Shown piece by piece: positions 39,737 through 48,926 of a stretch of DNA of 64,000 bases (position 1 is the stretch's first letter; each line of letters starts with the position of its first letter). Both the position numbers and the translations under genes were made by a program. The notes under the pieces are model-generated. The model did no database searches and was not told the origin of the DNA. It worked only from the letters and a program-made list of their open reading frames with translations. This DNA comes from Clostridia bacterium. Lineage in GTDB: Bacteria > Bacillota > Clostridia > Oscillospirales > CAG-272. The stretch spans positions 62,001 to 126,000 of the forward strand of contig JAFVXH010000019.1 of NCBI GenBank assembly GCA_017501225.1, written 5' to 3'.

Positions 39737-42700
39737 ATGGCTGACGCAAAGAAAACGGGGTTGGATGAGGAGAGTCCGGGACTCCATCATCTGTCCGCTC
39801 CGAAAAAGACCATTGCCGTCCATACCACCGATCTAAAAGAATACCAAAAGCTCTATGAGGAGCTGCTGCAGGAAAAGAATGAGCTGGAGCAGAAGCTGGC
39901 GTTTGTCGAGGATCAGTACAACGCCGTAGCGAATTCCCGAATCTGGAGGATGACGAAGCCCTTGCGCAAGATGCTGGATGGCATCAAAAATCTGCTGCGC
40001 AAAAACAAGTACACCAGAAAGCTCTGCAGGGGACTGATCTGCCTGAAGGATAACGGCTTCCGCTATACCGTTCGGCTCATCAAGATCAAGCGGGCTTCCC
40101 GCAAGGGAATTCAGTTGCCGGGATATACCGAGGAGGATCTTGCCGCACAGCGCGCAACGGTATTCGAGCAGGATATCAAGTTCAGTATCCTGGTTCCGCT
40201 TTACAACACGCCCGAAAAGTATTTGGATGAGCTGATTCAATCGGTAAAGGCACAGACCTATTCCAATTGGGAGCTTTGCTTTGCCGACGGAAGTGATGCC
40301 GACCATATGGGCGTTGAGAAATTGGTGCAGAAATACGCCGCGAGCGATTCACGCATCCGATACGAAAGGCTCAAGGAAAATCGCGGTATTTCCGCCAATA
40401 CGAACGCCTGTGCCGAAATGGCGACGGGCGAGTATCTTGCTTTCCTGGATCACGACGATCTGCTTTCTCCCATCGCGCTCTTTATGAATATGCAGGCGAT
40501 CGTCGAGGCGGATCCCGATATGCTTTATTCGGACGAGGATCACCTTTCCGAGAAGGGCGTGCACGTTTTCCCGCTTCACAAGCCGGATTGGTCGCCCGAC
40601 CTGCTTTACAGCCAGATGTATACCTGCCATCTGATGGTGGTGCGCAAGTCGCTGTTTGATCAGATCGGAGGCTTTGATCCCAAGTTTGACGGCAGTCAGG
40701 ATTACGATCTGGTGCTCCGGATTTCGGAGCAGACCGACCGCATCTATCACATTCCCGCCATTCTGTATACCTGGCGTGAGTGCCCGGGCTCGACAGCGGC
40801 GAATGCCGGAGCAAAGCCCTATGCGCACATTGCGGGAAGAGAGGCATTGGATGCACACCTGAAGCGTCGCTTCGGACCGAATGCCGAGGCACGTGACAGC
40901 GAGTACACCTTCGTTTTTGACGCGCGCTTTGGAACGCTTGCGGAAGGGGAGCCTCTCGTAGCGCTTGTCGTTCCGTTCAAGGATAAGATCGAATTGACCG
41001 ATGCCTGCGTCAAAAGCATACTGGAAAAAACAACCTACAAAAACTATGAGATCCTGCTTCTGGATAACCGTTCCGAGCTTCCACAGACCAAGGAGTGGAT
41101 GAAGCAGGTCATCGAGTATGACAGCCGCATCCGCGTCCTGGACTGTGACATGGAGTTCAACTGGGCGAAGATCAACAACTTCGGAATTGCAAATTCCGAG
41201 GCAGAGGTGTTCGTGTTCCTGAACAACGACACGCTGATCATCACCCCCGATTGGCTGGAGCGCTTGACCGAGAATGCGCTCAGAGAGGATATCGGTGTTG
41301 TCGGCGGCCTTCTTCTGTACGAGGATCACACCATTCAGCATGCGGGAGTCGTTGTCGGTATGCATGATCTGGCAGATCACGTCTTTAAGGGACTGCCTGC
41401 CGCGCACGTTACCTCTCCGTATATTTCTCCGATGATCAGCCGCAACGTGCTGTCCGTGACGGGTGCGTGCATGGCAGTATCGCGCGCTACTCTGAACCGC
41501 ATCGGCCTTTTTGACGAAAGCTTTATCATCTGCGGCAGTGACGTCGAGCTGTGTATCCGCGCCTACGAGTACGGATTCAATAACCGCTACGACGTTGGCG
41601 TCCGTCTGTATCACCTGGAGTCCAAGAGCCGCGATACCTATATTCCGCCGATCGATTTCAAGCGTTCGATTCATTGCTACGGACCCTATCTGCACGGCAA
41701 CGATCCGTTCTATAACGTCAACCTGAGCGCCTATTCTTTAATCCCCAAGGAGGAGGTCATCCCCGTGAATCTGATTAAGGTAAAACGAATTTTGAAGCGC
41801 ATCCCTCCCGTGGCTGCCGCCGCACGCGCACTGCGCCGTGAGCTGATGCCGCCCAGTGAATCCGGCGTTCCGGAGATCCAGCCGATGCAGGCACGCAAGG
41901 ATACCTCGGGAAATACGAATCTGCGCTTGAACTTTATCACGCCCTCGGTGGACGTCGCGCACGTCTTCGGCGGAATTTCCACGGCAATGAATCTGTTCGA
42001 GTCGATTCGCAAGACCCTTGGATGCGAGGCAAGAATCATCTCCACCGATGCCGATGTCAATGCGCAAAGCTCCACGGCACCCAAGGAGTATACCATCGTC
42101 AGCTCCGAGGACAACGGTGCAGAACCTCTGCAGCTGCTGGCGTTCAACGACCGCCATGCAAAAACCTTCCCCGTGCGTGAGAACGATATCTTCGTGACCA
42201 CCGCGTGGTGGACGACCTATAATATCCGCAACGTCATGGATTGGCAGAAGGAAACGTACGGCAGAGAGCACCGCCCCCTGATTTATATCGTGCAGGATTA
42301 CGAGCCCGGCTTCTATCCTTGGTCCTCCCGTTATCTGATGGCGGAAAGCACCTACCGGATGGACGTTCCGACCTATGCGATCATCAATTCGGGACTCCTT
42401 AAGGATTTCTTTGTCAGCAGCGGGTATCAGTTTACGAAATCCTGGTATTTTGAGCCCGTGCTGAATCAGAAGCTTGCGGCGTATCTGCCCACGGATGGGG
42501 AAACGCTCCACAAGGAGAAGCAGATCCTGGTTTACGGTCGCCCGTCCGTCGACCGCAACGCCTTTGCTCTCCTGGTAGAAACCTTGAAGCTCTGGTATCG
42601 GGAGATGCCCGATGCCGCGGAGTGGCGACTGTTCTCGGCAGGGGAAGCCCATAAGGACGTCGAGATCGGAGAAGGCTGCGTCCTGCAATCTCTTGGAAAG

Positions 42701-43054
42701 CTTTCGCTCGAGCAATACGCAAAAACGATGCTGGATACCTATGCGGGACTTTCTTTGATGGTTTCGCCGCATCCGAGTTATCCGCCCTTGGAGATGTCTA
42801 CCTTCGGTATCAAGACGGTTACCAACGCATACGCCAACAAGGATCTTTCGAATTTCAACGCCAACATGACCTGCGTCCACAACGGCTCTCCCAGAGCCCT
42901 TTCCGAGGCACTTGTCAAGATCTGCAAGGATTACGACGGTGTCGGAAGACCTGCCGTGGATAACGACTACGCCCAAGGAGGTCAACCCTTTGGCAGTGTG
43001 GTCGGGGAGGTCTGTGCGGATCTTTCCCGCGCGCTTGGCTGCAAGCCCGAATAA
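39737..43054 (+). CDS. multi-module glycosyltransferase: two GT2 domains plus WsaF-like GT4 domain
   Basis: 1105 residues, no signal peptide. A coiled coil (about 33-62) leads to a first GT2 domain (about 148-370, SILVPLYNTPEKYLDEL, DxD-like FLDHDD), a second GT2 domain (about 408-650, LVALVVPFKDKIELTDAC, FLNNDT) and a C-terminal region (about 735-1100, LNFITPSVDVAHVFGGI, YIVQDYEPGFYPW, SPHPSYPPLEM) that resembles WsaF-type rhamnosyltransferases. Such fused enzymes build surface polysaccharide or S-layer glycans in the cytoplasm. The site ATAGGAG precedes the ATG. Single-gene unit with promoter and terminator; no sugar nucleotide synthesis genes nearby. Donor sugars are inference. Confidence 0.87.
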   Translation: MADAKKTGLDEESPGLHHLSAPKKTIAVHTTDLKEYQKLYEELLQEKNELEQKLAFVEDQYNAVANSRIWRMTKPLRKMLDGIKNLLRKNKYTRKLCRGLICLKDNGFRYTVRLIKIKRASRKGIQLPGYTEEDLAAQRATVFEQDIKFSILVPLYNTPEKYLDELIQSVKAQTYSNWELCFADGSDADHMGVEKLVQKYAASDSRIRYERLKENRGISANTNACAEMATGEYLAFLDHDDLLSPIALFMNMQAIVEADPDMLYSDEDHLSEKGVHVFPLHKPDWSPDLLYSQMYTCHLMVVRKSLFDQIGGFDPKFDGSQDYDLVLRISEQTDRIYHIPAILYTWRECPGSTAANAGAKPYAHIAGREALDAHLKRRFGPNAEARDSEYTFVFDARFGTLAEGEPLVALVVPFKDKIELTDACVKSILEKTTYKNYEILLLDNRSELPQTKEWMKQVIEYDSRIRVLDCDMEFNWAKINNFGIANSEAEVFVFLNNDTLIITPDWLERLTENALREDIGVVGGLLLYEDHTIQHAGVVVGMHDLADHVFKGLPAAHVTSPYISPMISRNVLSVTGACMAVSRATLNRIGLFDESFIICGSDVELCIRAYEYGFNNRYDVGVRLYHLESKSRDTYIPPIDFKRSIHCYGPYLHGNDPFYNVNLSAYSLIPKEEVIPVNLIKVKRILKRIPPVAAAARALRRELMPPSESGVPEIQPMQARKDTSGNTNLRLNFITPSVDVAHVFGGISTAMNLFESIRKTLGCEARIISTDADVNAQSSTAPKEYTIVSSEDNGAEPLQLLAFNDRHAKTFPVRENDIFVTTAWWTTYNIRNVMDWQKETYGREHRPLIYIVQDYEPGFYPWSSRYLMAESTYRMDVPTYAIINSGLLKDFFVSSGYQFTKSWYFEPVLNQKLAAYLPTDGETLHKEKQILVYGRPSVDRNAFALLVETLKLWYREMPDAAEWRLFSAGEAHKDVEIGEGCVLQSLGKLSLEQYAKTMLDTYAGLSLMVSPHPSYPPLEMSTFGIKTVTNAYANKDLSNFNANMTCVHNGSPRALSEALVKICKDYDGVGRPAVDNDYAQGGQPFGSVVGEVCADLSRALGCKPE

Positions 43055-43065
43055 TCAAAAAAACC

Positions 43066-43095
43066 AGCCCGCATGCAGATGCATGCGGGCTTTTT
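43066..43095. terminator. terminator between glycosyltransferase and clpC
   Basis: AGCCCGCATGC (43066-43076), loop AGAT, exact complement (43081-43091), TTTTT; A-run on the other side suits the minus-strand clpC as well. Confidence 0.9.
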
Positions 43096-43104
43096 CGTCG
43101 TCGT

Positions 43105-45570
43105 TTATTCGGTTTCTTTTTCAAAACGGATGACACCGTCCCGTACCGTTGCAAGAACGCGATCTCCTTGCTTGATGCGCCCCTCCAGCATCTCGGTCGA
43201 GAGGGGATCCTCCACCAGACGCACGATGGCACGGCGCAAAGGACGCGCACCGTACTGCCGTTCAAAGCCCTCTTTTACAAGAAGCTTTGCGACCGATCCG
43301 TCAAAGCGGACGGAGATCTCCAGCGTACGCATGCGTTCTATGACGTCGCTTAGCATCAAGGAAGCGATCTTTTCAATGTCCTCCTCGGTCAAAGGGTCGA
43401 ACACGATGATATCGTCAATGCGGTTCAAAAATTCGGGACGGAATGCGGATTTGAGGGCGCCCAGCATCCGTTCCTTTCTTGCGTCCTCGTCCGCCTGCAT
43501 GTCGTTTGCCGTAAATCCGAGCGTTTTGACCGTCATTGCGTCGGCGGCACCGATGTTAGAGGTCAAGATCAGCACGGTGTTGCGGAAATCCACGTGTCGC
43601 CCCTGAGAATCGGTCAGCACGCCGTCCTCCAACACCTGAAGCAGAATGTGGAATACGTCGGGGTGCGCCTTTTCCATCTCGTCAAACAGGACCACGGAAT
43701 AAGGGCTTCGACGGATCCGCTCGGTGAGCTGTCCGCCCTCCTCAAAGCCGACGTATCCGGGAGGAGAGCCGATGAGCTTGGAGATGCTGTGCTTTTCCAT
43801 ATACTCCGACATATCCAGGCGGATCATCGAGGAGGGAGAGCCGAACAGAACCGTTGCAAGTGCTTTTGCAAGCTCGGTTTTTCCGATCCCCGTAGGACCC
43901 ATGAAGATGAAGGAGCCGACAGGACGCTTGGGGTCCTTGATGCCGGTTCTGCCGCGGCGGATGGCACGGGCAACTGCCTTGACAGCGGCATCCTGCCCGA
44001 TTACGTGCGCGCTCAGCTCCTCCTCAAGGCGCAGCAAACGCTCTCCCTCCTCCTCCAGCAGACGCCCTGTGGGAATTCCGGTCCATTGCGTAACGACATC
44101 GGCAATCTCCGATTCCCCAAGGATCAGGCTGTTGCGGTGCGCGCCCATTTCCCAGGTCTGCTTTTTTTCCTCGTATTCCTTCTTTTTGAGGAACTCCTCG
44201 TCGCGAAGACGTGCCGCCTCCTCAAAATTCTGTGCCGAGATCGCCTCCTCCTTTTCCTGCGCAAGCATTCGGATGCGCGTTTCCAATTCCTTGAGATCGG
44301 GTGGGGAGGTGTGCGCCGTGATGCGCAGACGTGAGGCGGCTTCGTCCACAAGATCGATCGCCTTGTCCGGGAGAAAGCGGTCGGGGATATAACGCACCGA
44401 GAGCCGTACGGCAGCGGATAGCGCACCGTCTGAAATTTTGAGCTTGTGATGCGCCTCGTATTTGTCGCGAAGCCCCTTCAGGATCGCAAGCGTTTCCTCG
44501 TCCGAGGGCTCCTTGACCAGCACCGATTGGAATCTGCGCTCAAGGGCGGCGTCCTTTTCGATATGCTTGCGGTATTCTGCGAGCGTCGTAGCACCTATGA
44601 CCTGAATTTCTCCCCGCGCGAGTGCGGGCTTTATGATATTCGCGGCATCCACGGCACCCTCTGCCGCTCCCGCTCCGATGATGGTGTGGATCTCATCGAT
44701 AAAGAGGATCAGATTGGGATTCTTCTGTGCCTCCGACATCACGTTCTTAAAGCGTTCCTCGAATTCACCGCGGTATTTCGCGCCCGCCACCATGGAGGGA
44801 ATATCCAATACCACGATGGATTTTTCCCGCAGGTTTTCCGGCACGCTACCGCTGACAATCCGCTGCGCAAGCCCTTCTACTACGGCGGTTTTTCCGACTC
44901 CGGGCTCTCCGATCAGACAGGGATTGTTCTTGGTACGTCTGGAAAGGATCTGGATGACGCGCTCGGTTTCGGCATCCCGCCCGATGATCGGATCGATCTT
45001 TCCGCTCCTTGCAAGAGAGGTCAGATCTCTGCCGTGATTTCTTAAAGTGGGAAGGGAAGCAAGCGTCCCTTTTTTGGAGAGCGAGCGATCCCCCGAATCC
45101 TCGCGCCCTTTTCCTCCAAGCGCCTGATTGGGAGTTGCGTTTCCGAGAAAGCTTAATACCTCGGCTCGGAGCTCACTTACGGGAATTTCCATTCCCTCCA
45201 GAATGCGCACGGCAACGCAGTCGCGCTCGTTGAGCAGTGAGATCAGCAGATGCTCGGTTCCGATATAGTCCTGACCGGCATGCTGCGCTTCGTAGAGAGA
45301 ATCCTCGATGATGTTTTTGGTGCGCGGTGTCATATCCGCGCCCGAGAGTGAGGAGGGAGAGCCGATGCCTGAGAGCTCCACCACGCGAAGGCGCACCTGC
45401 TCCAGATCCACGTGATATTCGTTCAGGTATTGGTATGCGACGCCCGTCCCCTCCTTCAGGAGCCCCAGCAGCAGGTGCTCCGAGCCGATATAGGTATGTC
45501 CCAATTCCGCGGCGGATTGCAACGCCAGATTGAGCACTGCCTGTGCCTTTTGTGTGAAACGACTTGCCAT
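43105..45570 (-). CDS. clpC: ATP-dependent Clp protease ATPase subunit ClpC
   Basis: 821 residues from the ATG at 45570. Double Clp-N domain (1-145), first AAA module with GEPGVGKT (221-228) and LILFIDEIHT, a central UVR-like helical segment (LRDEEFLKKKEYEEKK), second AAA module with GPTGIGKT and VVLFDEMEKA, and the Clp D2-small domain. ClpC unfolds substrates for ClpP and needs adaptors such as MecA (present at 55.9 kb) and phospho-arginine marks placed by McsB. It is the last gene of mcsA-mcsB-clpC. The upstream in-frame ATG at 45600 is rejected in favour of MASRFTQKAQ, the usual beginning. Confidence 0.97.
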   Translation of the reverse strand: MASRFTQKAQAVLNLALQSAAELGHTYIGSEHLLLGLLKEGTGVAYQYLNEYHVDLEQVRLRVVELSGIGSPSSLSGADMTPRTKNIIEDSLYEAQHAGQDYIGTEHLLISLLNERDCVAVRILEGMEIPVSELRAEVLSFLGNATPNQALGGKGREDSGDRSLSKKGTLASLPTLRNHGRDLTSLARSGKIDPIIGRDAETERVIQILSRRTKNNPCLIGEPGVGKTAVVEGLAQRIVSGSVPENLREKSIVVLDIPSMVAGAKYRGEFEERFKNVMSEAQKNPNLILFIDEIHTIIGAGAAEGAVDAANIIKPALARGEIQVIGATTLAEYRKHIEKDAALERRFQSVLVKEPSDEETLAILKGLRDKYEAHHKLKISDGALSAAVRLSVRYIPDRFLPDKAIDLVDEAASRLRITAHTSPPDLKELETRIRMLAQEKEEAISAQNFEEAARLRDEEFLKKKEYEEKKQTWEMGAHRNSLILGESEIADVVTQWTGIPTGRLLEEEGERLLRLEEELSAHVIGQDAAVKAVARAIRRGRTGIKDPKRPVGSFIFMGPTGIGKTELAKALATVLFGSPSSMIRLDMSEYMEKHSISKLIGSPPGYVGFEEGGQLTERIRRSPYSVVLFDEMEKAHPDVFHILLQVLEDGVLTDSQGRHVDFRNTVLILTSNIGAADAMTVKTLGFTANDMQADEDARKERMLGALKSAFRPEFLNRIDDIIVFDPLTEEDIEKIASLMLSDVIERMRTLEISVRFDGSVAKLLVKEGFERQYGARPLRRAIVRLVEDPLSTEMLEGRIKQGDRVLATVRDGVIRFEKETE

Positions 45571-45616
45571 AGAGGAATCTTCCTTTCTTTTTTGGATCAC
45601 GGGATTGTGATGAGTA

Positions 45617-46633
45617 TCAGCCCTTCGGATGGAGCACCGACTGAACCTTGACGGCGCGGAGCTTGTCGCGCGCGGACTCGGTTTTCGGCGTGCTTTCGGA
45701 GGACAGCGTCAGGGTCGCGGGCATTGCCTCCACAAGCAACGTGTTCAGCTGCTCGTAGCTTATGTCCTTGACGTATCCGAGCGCGATCCCGAGCCGCACG
45801 TCGGAGAGCAGACGGATCAATTCGGAGCTCGTAAGAAAGAGGGCGTATCGGAGGATGCCTTCACTGCGCAGAATGTGGTCTTGCAGGCGCTCCTGCGCCT
45901 CTCCCACGATCGCCGCGCGCGCAAGCTTTTCCTTTTCGCTGATCTGCGAGATCGCCTCGTTCATCATGCAGAGCGTTTCCGATTCGCTGACACCGAGCGT
46001 GACCTGATTGGAGATCTGGTACATACAGCCGGCGGACGCGCTGTTTTCACCGAACAGACCCCTTACGGCAAGGCCGATCTTGGAAAGCTGTGCCGCCAGA
46101 GAATTCATGGAGCCCGCCCGCGAGAGCGCGGGGAGGAACATCATGACCGATACGCGAAGCCCCGTGCCGAGGTTGGTAGGGCATTGCGTCAGATATCCAA
46201 GCGCCTCCTCATATGCGAAATCAAACTCCTCGTCCAGACGCTTCTCGATCTCGGAGGCGTTCTGGTATGCCTCCTCCGGTGCAAAGCCCGCAAGGATACA
46301 CTGCACACGCAGATGATCCTCCTCGCACACCATCACGGCAACCCCGTTTTGCTCCTGCAGTAGCAGGGCGTGCGGACTTTCCTGGAGGGAGAACTCGGGA
46401 CTTACGTAGTGACGCTCGACAAAGGACGTTGCCATAATGGGAGAAATATCCGAAAAATTGATCTTGCGAAAGCCGGATGGCTCCAGCGTGCTTCCCACCT
46501 TTTCGATGATCTCGCCCGCGCCCGCAGAATCCAATTTGGAAACGAATGGGTAGCCGACGATGTTTCTTGCCAGACGGACACGGGTACTGATGACCGTATC
46601 CGCGCATTTTCCTTGAAGATGATACCAGGACAT
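45617..46633 (-). CDS. mcsB: protein-arginine kinase McsB
   Basis: 338 residues from the ATG at 46633, after AGGAGG. Guanidino-kinase fold: STRVRLARNI near the N-terminus supplies the phosphate-binding Arg residues, and CPTNLGTGLRVSVM is the signature loop with the active-site Cys. It phosphorylates arginines of damaged proteins and of CtsR, marking them for ClpCP. The start lies one base after the mcsA stop, so the two are translationally coupled. 46 bases separate it from clpC. Confidence 0.96.
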   Translation of the reverse strand: MSWYHLQGKCADTVISTRVRLARNIVGYPFVSKLDSAGAGEIIEKVGSTLEPSGFRKINFSDISPIMATSFVERHYVSPEFSLQESPHALLLQEQNGVAVMVCEEDHLRVQCILAGFAPEEAYQNASEIEKRLDEEFDFAYEEALGYLTQCPTNLGTGLRVSVMMFLPALSRAGSMNSLAAQLSKIGLAVRGLFGENSASAGCMYQISNQVTLGVSESETLCMMNEAISQISEKEKLARAAIVGEAQERLQDHILRSEGILRYALFLTSSELIRLLSDVRLGIALGYVKDISYEQLNTLLVEAMPATLTLSSESTPKTESARDKLRAVKVQSVLHPKG

Positions 46634-46634
46634 A

Positions 46635-47177
46635 TCAGTTTGCCTCCTTTTCTTGCTCGTTTTCAAGCTGTCTGATCTCGTCGCGCAGAATCGCGGCACG
46701 CTCGTAGTTCTCGCCGTCCACCGCTTGCACAAGAGCCTTTTTCTTTTCCTGCAGCAAGCGCTTGCGCTCCTGCTTTGCCTGATGGCGGGAGGGAATCTTT
46801 CCGGTATGAGTGCCGACACCGTGAACCGATTGGATCAATCCGGAAAGCTCGTCCTGAAAGGTCTTATAGCAGACAGGGCAGCCAACCCTTGCCCGTTCCG
46901 CGATCTCCTGATAGCTCGTACCGCAGGCAGGGCACTTCTTTCCGGCGGATTGAGATTTCGGTGCACGAATACCGAAAAAGCCGTGAAAGAGTGCCTCCTG
47001 CAGATCCGAGAACGGATCGGCAAAGCTATCCATCATGGAGGTGATATCCTGAATATCCCCCCTCTTTTGCAGCTTTGCGGCGCACTCTCCGCAAAGCGAA
47101 AAGGAACGGAGCTTTCCGTTCAGATTTTCGTTGTAAAAGACGGTTGCCGTCCTTTTTTTGCATTTTTCACACAACAT
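46635..47177 (-). CDS. mcsA: McsB activator McsA (UVR-domain zinc protein)
   Basis: 180 residues. Two zinc-knuckle groups of four Cys: C3, C6, C29, C32 and C82, C85, C100, C103. A UVR motif ends the protein (144-177, LLQEKKKALVQAVDGENYER then AAILRDEIRQLE). McsA activates McsB kinase and links it to ClpC. It is the first gene of the operon; ctsR, which usually precedes it, is missing. Confidence 0.95.
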   Translation of the reverse strand: MLCEKCKKRTATVFYNENLNGKLRSFSLCGECAAKLQKRGDIQDITSMMDSFADPFSDLQEALFHGFFGIRAPKSQSAGKKCPACGTSYQEIAERARVGCPVCYKTFQDELSGLIQSVHGVGTHTGKIPSRHQAKQERKRLLQEKKKALVQAVDGENYERAAILRDEIRQLENEQEKEAN

Positions 47178-47597
47178 AATTTTTTGATCCTTTCCCGGGG
47201 AGAATTTGACCTGCTTCTCCCTGATTTTGTTTTATTATAGCGCTTTTGGGATGCGGAATTTGTCACAATCTCTGTGTTGTGGAAAATTACGGAAAATTGT
47301 TGCGAGGACCGTATGTCAGGGGGGGGGAGAACGCCCGTTATGGTATTTTGAGCATAAAATGCCATTTGAATACATGAAAAGGCACCCCGTTTTTATCTGT
47401 TTTGCCAAAAGATGAGGGGTGTACCTCAAGGATTGTTAAAAAAGTATCCAATTTTGCGGAAAAACACAAAAAAATCGAAAAAAGGTATGGACTTTTAAAA
47501 CAATATATAGTATAATAATGATAACCGTGTATTGGTACGCTCCGGGCGGTCTTGTCCGGCATATCAATGCTGTAAAAAATCAGGAGGTTATAGACTT
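47178..47597. other. divergent intergenic region between mcsA and the hydrogenase operon
   Basis: 420 bases. Near mcsA there is a minus-strand TATAAT (47239-47234) with no good -35 box. Then a run of nine G (47319-47327), a hairpin ATGGTATTTT/AAAATGCCAT (47340-47365), a Rex-like half-site (47433-47439) and the hydrogenase promoter. No gene seen. Confidence 0.75.
47488..47516 (+). promoter_or_regulatory. promoter of the hydrogenase operon
   Basis: TGGACT (47488-47493), 17 bases, TATAAT (47511-47516). The -35 box is imperfect, consistent with regulated expression. Confidence 0.75.
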
Positions 47598-48092
47598 ATG
47601 AAAAAGAAATTGACTACGATTGAGTTTCGTGGCACCAAGGAGCAAGAGGAAAAGCTGCTTGCTGTCATCGAAAAGCACGCCGGTCAAAAGGGCTCCATGA
47701 TGCCGATCCTTCAGGAGGCACAGGAAATCTACGGTTACCTGCCCATTGAGGTTCAGACCATCATCGCAAGAGAGACCGGGGTTTCTCTGGAAGAGATCTA
47801 CGGTATCGCATCCTTCTACGCACAGTTCAAGCTTAATCCCGACGGTGAATACGCGATCGCTGTTTGCTTGGGTACCGCTTGCTACGTAAAGGGCTCCGGC
47901 GACATCATCGAGGAGTTCTCCAAGAAGCTGAACGTACCGGTTGGAAGCACGTCCCCCGACGGCAAGTACTCCATCGAGGCAACCCGTTGCATCGGTGCTT
48001 GCGGTCTGGCTCCCGTTCTGACTGTAAACGGTGAGGTATACGGCAGAGTAACGGTGGACGACGTAGACTCCATTCTTGCAAAGTATCAATAA
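47598..48092 (+). CDS. hydC: NADH-dependent hydrogenase subunit HydC (NuoE-like, [2Fe-2S])
   Basis: 164 residues from ATG 47598, after CAGGAGG. Thioredoxin-like [2Fe-2S] protein with all four ligands: C90, C95, C131 and C135. The helical N-terminus (LQEAQEIYGYLPIEV, GVSLEEIYGIASFYAQF) is standard for the 24-kDa NADH dehydrogenase / HydC family. In HydABC enzymes this subunit carries electrons between the flavin subunit HydB and the rest. First gene of a ten-gene operon; the matching hydB and hydA are the last two. Confidence 0.93.
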   Translation: MKKKLTTIEFRGTKEQEEKLLAVIEKHAGQKGSMMPILQEAQEIYGYLPIEVQTIIARETGVSLEEIYGIASFYAQFKLNPDGEYAIAVCLGTACYVKGSGDIIEEFSKKLNVPVGSTSPDGKYSIEATRCIGACGLAPVLTVNGEVYGRVTVDDVDSILAKYQ

Positions 48093-48127
48093 TCTCTACA
48101 TCTTTCAGGATAGGAAGCAGAAACCGT

Positions 48128-48478
48128 ATGAAAATCGCTCAAATTAAGGAATTGTTGAACGCTGAGGTCATTTGCGGCGAGGATCTGGAGCGTGAGGTCT
48201 ATTCGGCATGCGGCAGCGACATGATGAGTGATGTGCTGGCATACGTCAAGGACCAAGCGGTCCTCCTGACGGGACTTGTCAATCCTCAGGTCGTTCGCAC
48301 AGCCGAGATGATGGATATGCTTTGCATCGTATTCGTTCGCTCCAAGACGCCGACGCAGGAGATGATCGAGCTCGCATCCTGCTCGGGCATGGTACTGATG
48401 AAGACCGATAAGCGGATGTATGAGGCTTGCGGAAAGCTTTATGCGCACGGCTTGTGCGGAAACGGGGAAGTGCGATGA
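48128..48478 (+). CDS. DRTGG-domain protein 1
   Basis: 116 residues, site GATAGGAAG. It resembles small DRTGG-domain proteins: an IKELLNAEVICGEDLEREV start and a compact alpha/beta core with repeated hydrophobic strands (AVLLTGL, LCIVFVRS, GMVLMKT). The DRTGG fold is related to regulatory ligand-binding domains, for example in phosphotransacetylase and CBS-pyrophosphatases. Ligand unknown. Its stop overlaps the next start (ATGA). A second DRTGG gene lies 1.7 kb downstream in the same operon. Confidence 0.75.
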   Translation: MKIAQIKELLNAEVICGEDLEREVYSACGSDMMSDVLAYVKDQAVLLTGLVNPQVVRTAEMMDMLCIVFVRSKTPTQEMIELASCSGMVLMKTDKRMYEACGKLYAHGLCGNGEVR

Positions 48479-48897
48479 CAGAAGCGGTAAGATTTCATTT
48501 TTCGGTAGACGGAGATGATTTCTCATCCGCAGGGCAGGCATCGGTGCAGGTCAAGAAAAGCCTGCGTCAGTTGGGAATCTCCCCCGAAACCATCAGACGC
48601 GTCAGCGTCGCGATGTATGAGGGCGAGATCAACATGGTCATCCACGCAGGTGGAGGCTATGCTGACGTATTGGTCTTTGAGGACCACATCGAAATTCAAT
48701 TGGTCGATCAAGGACCCGGTATTGCAGACATTGAGCTTGCCATGCAGGAAGGATTCTCTACGGCCCCCGACAATATCCGTTCCCTGGGCTTTGGCGCGGG
48801 AATGGGATTGCCGAACATGAAACGGTATACGGATTCTATGGAAATTGAGTCCAAGCTTGGAGAGGGAACAAAGATCACCATGCGGGTGAATCTGTAA
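48475..48897 (+). CDS. GHKL-type ATP-binding protein (anti-sigma-factor/RsbW-like)
   Basis: 140 residues starting at ATG 48475, overlapping the preceding gene by 4 bases. HATPase fold: N box VAMYEGEINMVIHA, G1 box VDQGPGI and G2 box GFGAGMGLPNMK. Serine kinases such as RsbW, RsbT and SpoIIAB look like this. No sensor domain. Together with DRTGG proteins and a hydrogenase-like sensor it suggests a signalling branch; target unknown. Confidence 0.82.
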   Translation: MTEAVRFHFSVDGDDFSSAGQASVQVKKSLRQLGISPETIRRVSVAMYEGEINMVIHAGGGYADVLVFEDHIEIQLVDQGPGIADIELAMQEGFSTAPDNIRSLGFGAGMGLPNMKRYTDSMEIESKLGEGTKITMRVNL

Positions 48898-48926
48898 CGT
48901 CCCCTTGTCAGAAAAGGATAACAGTT

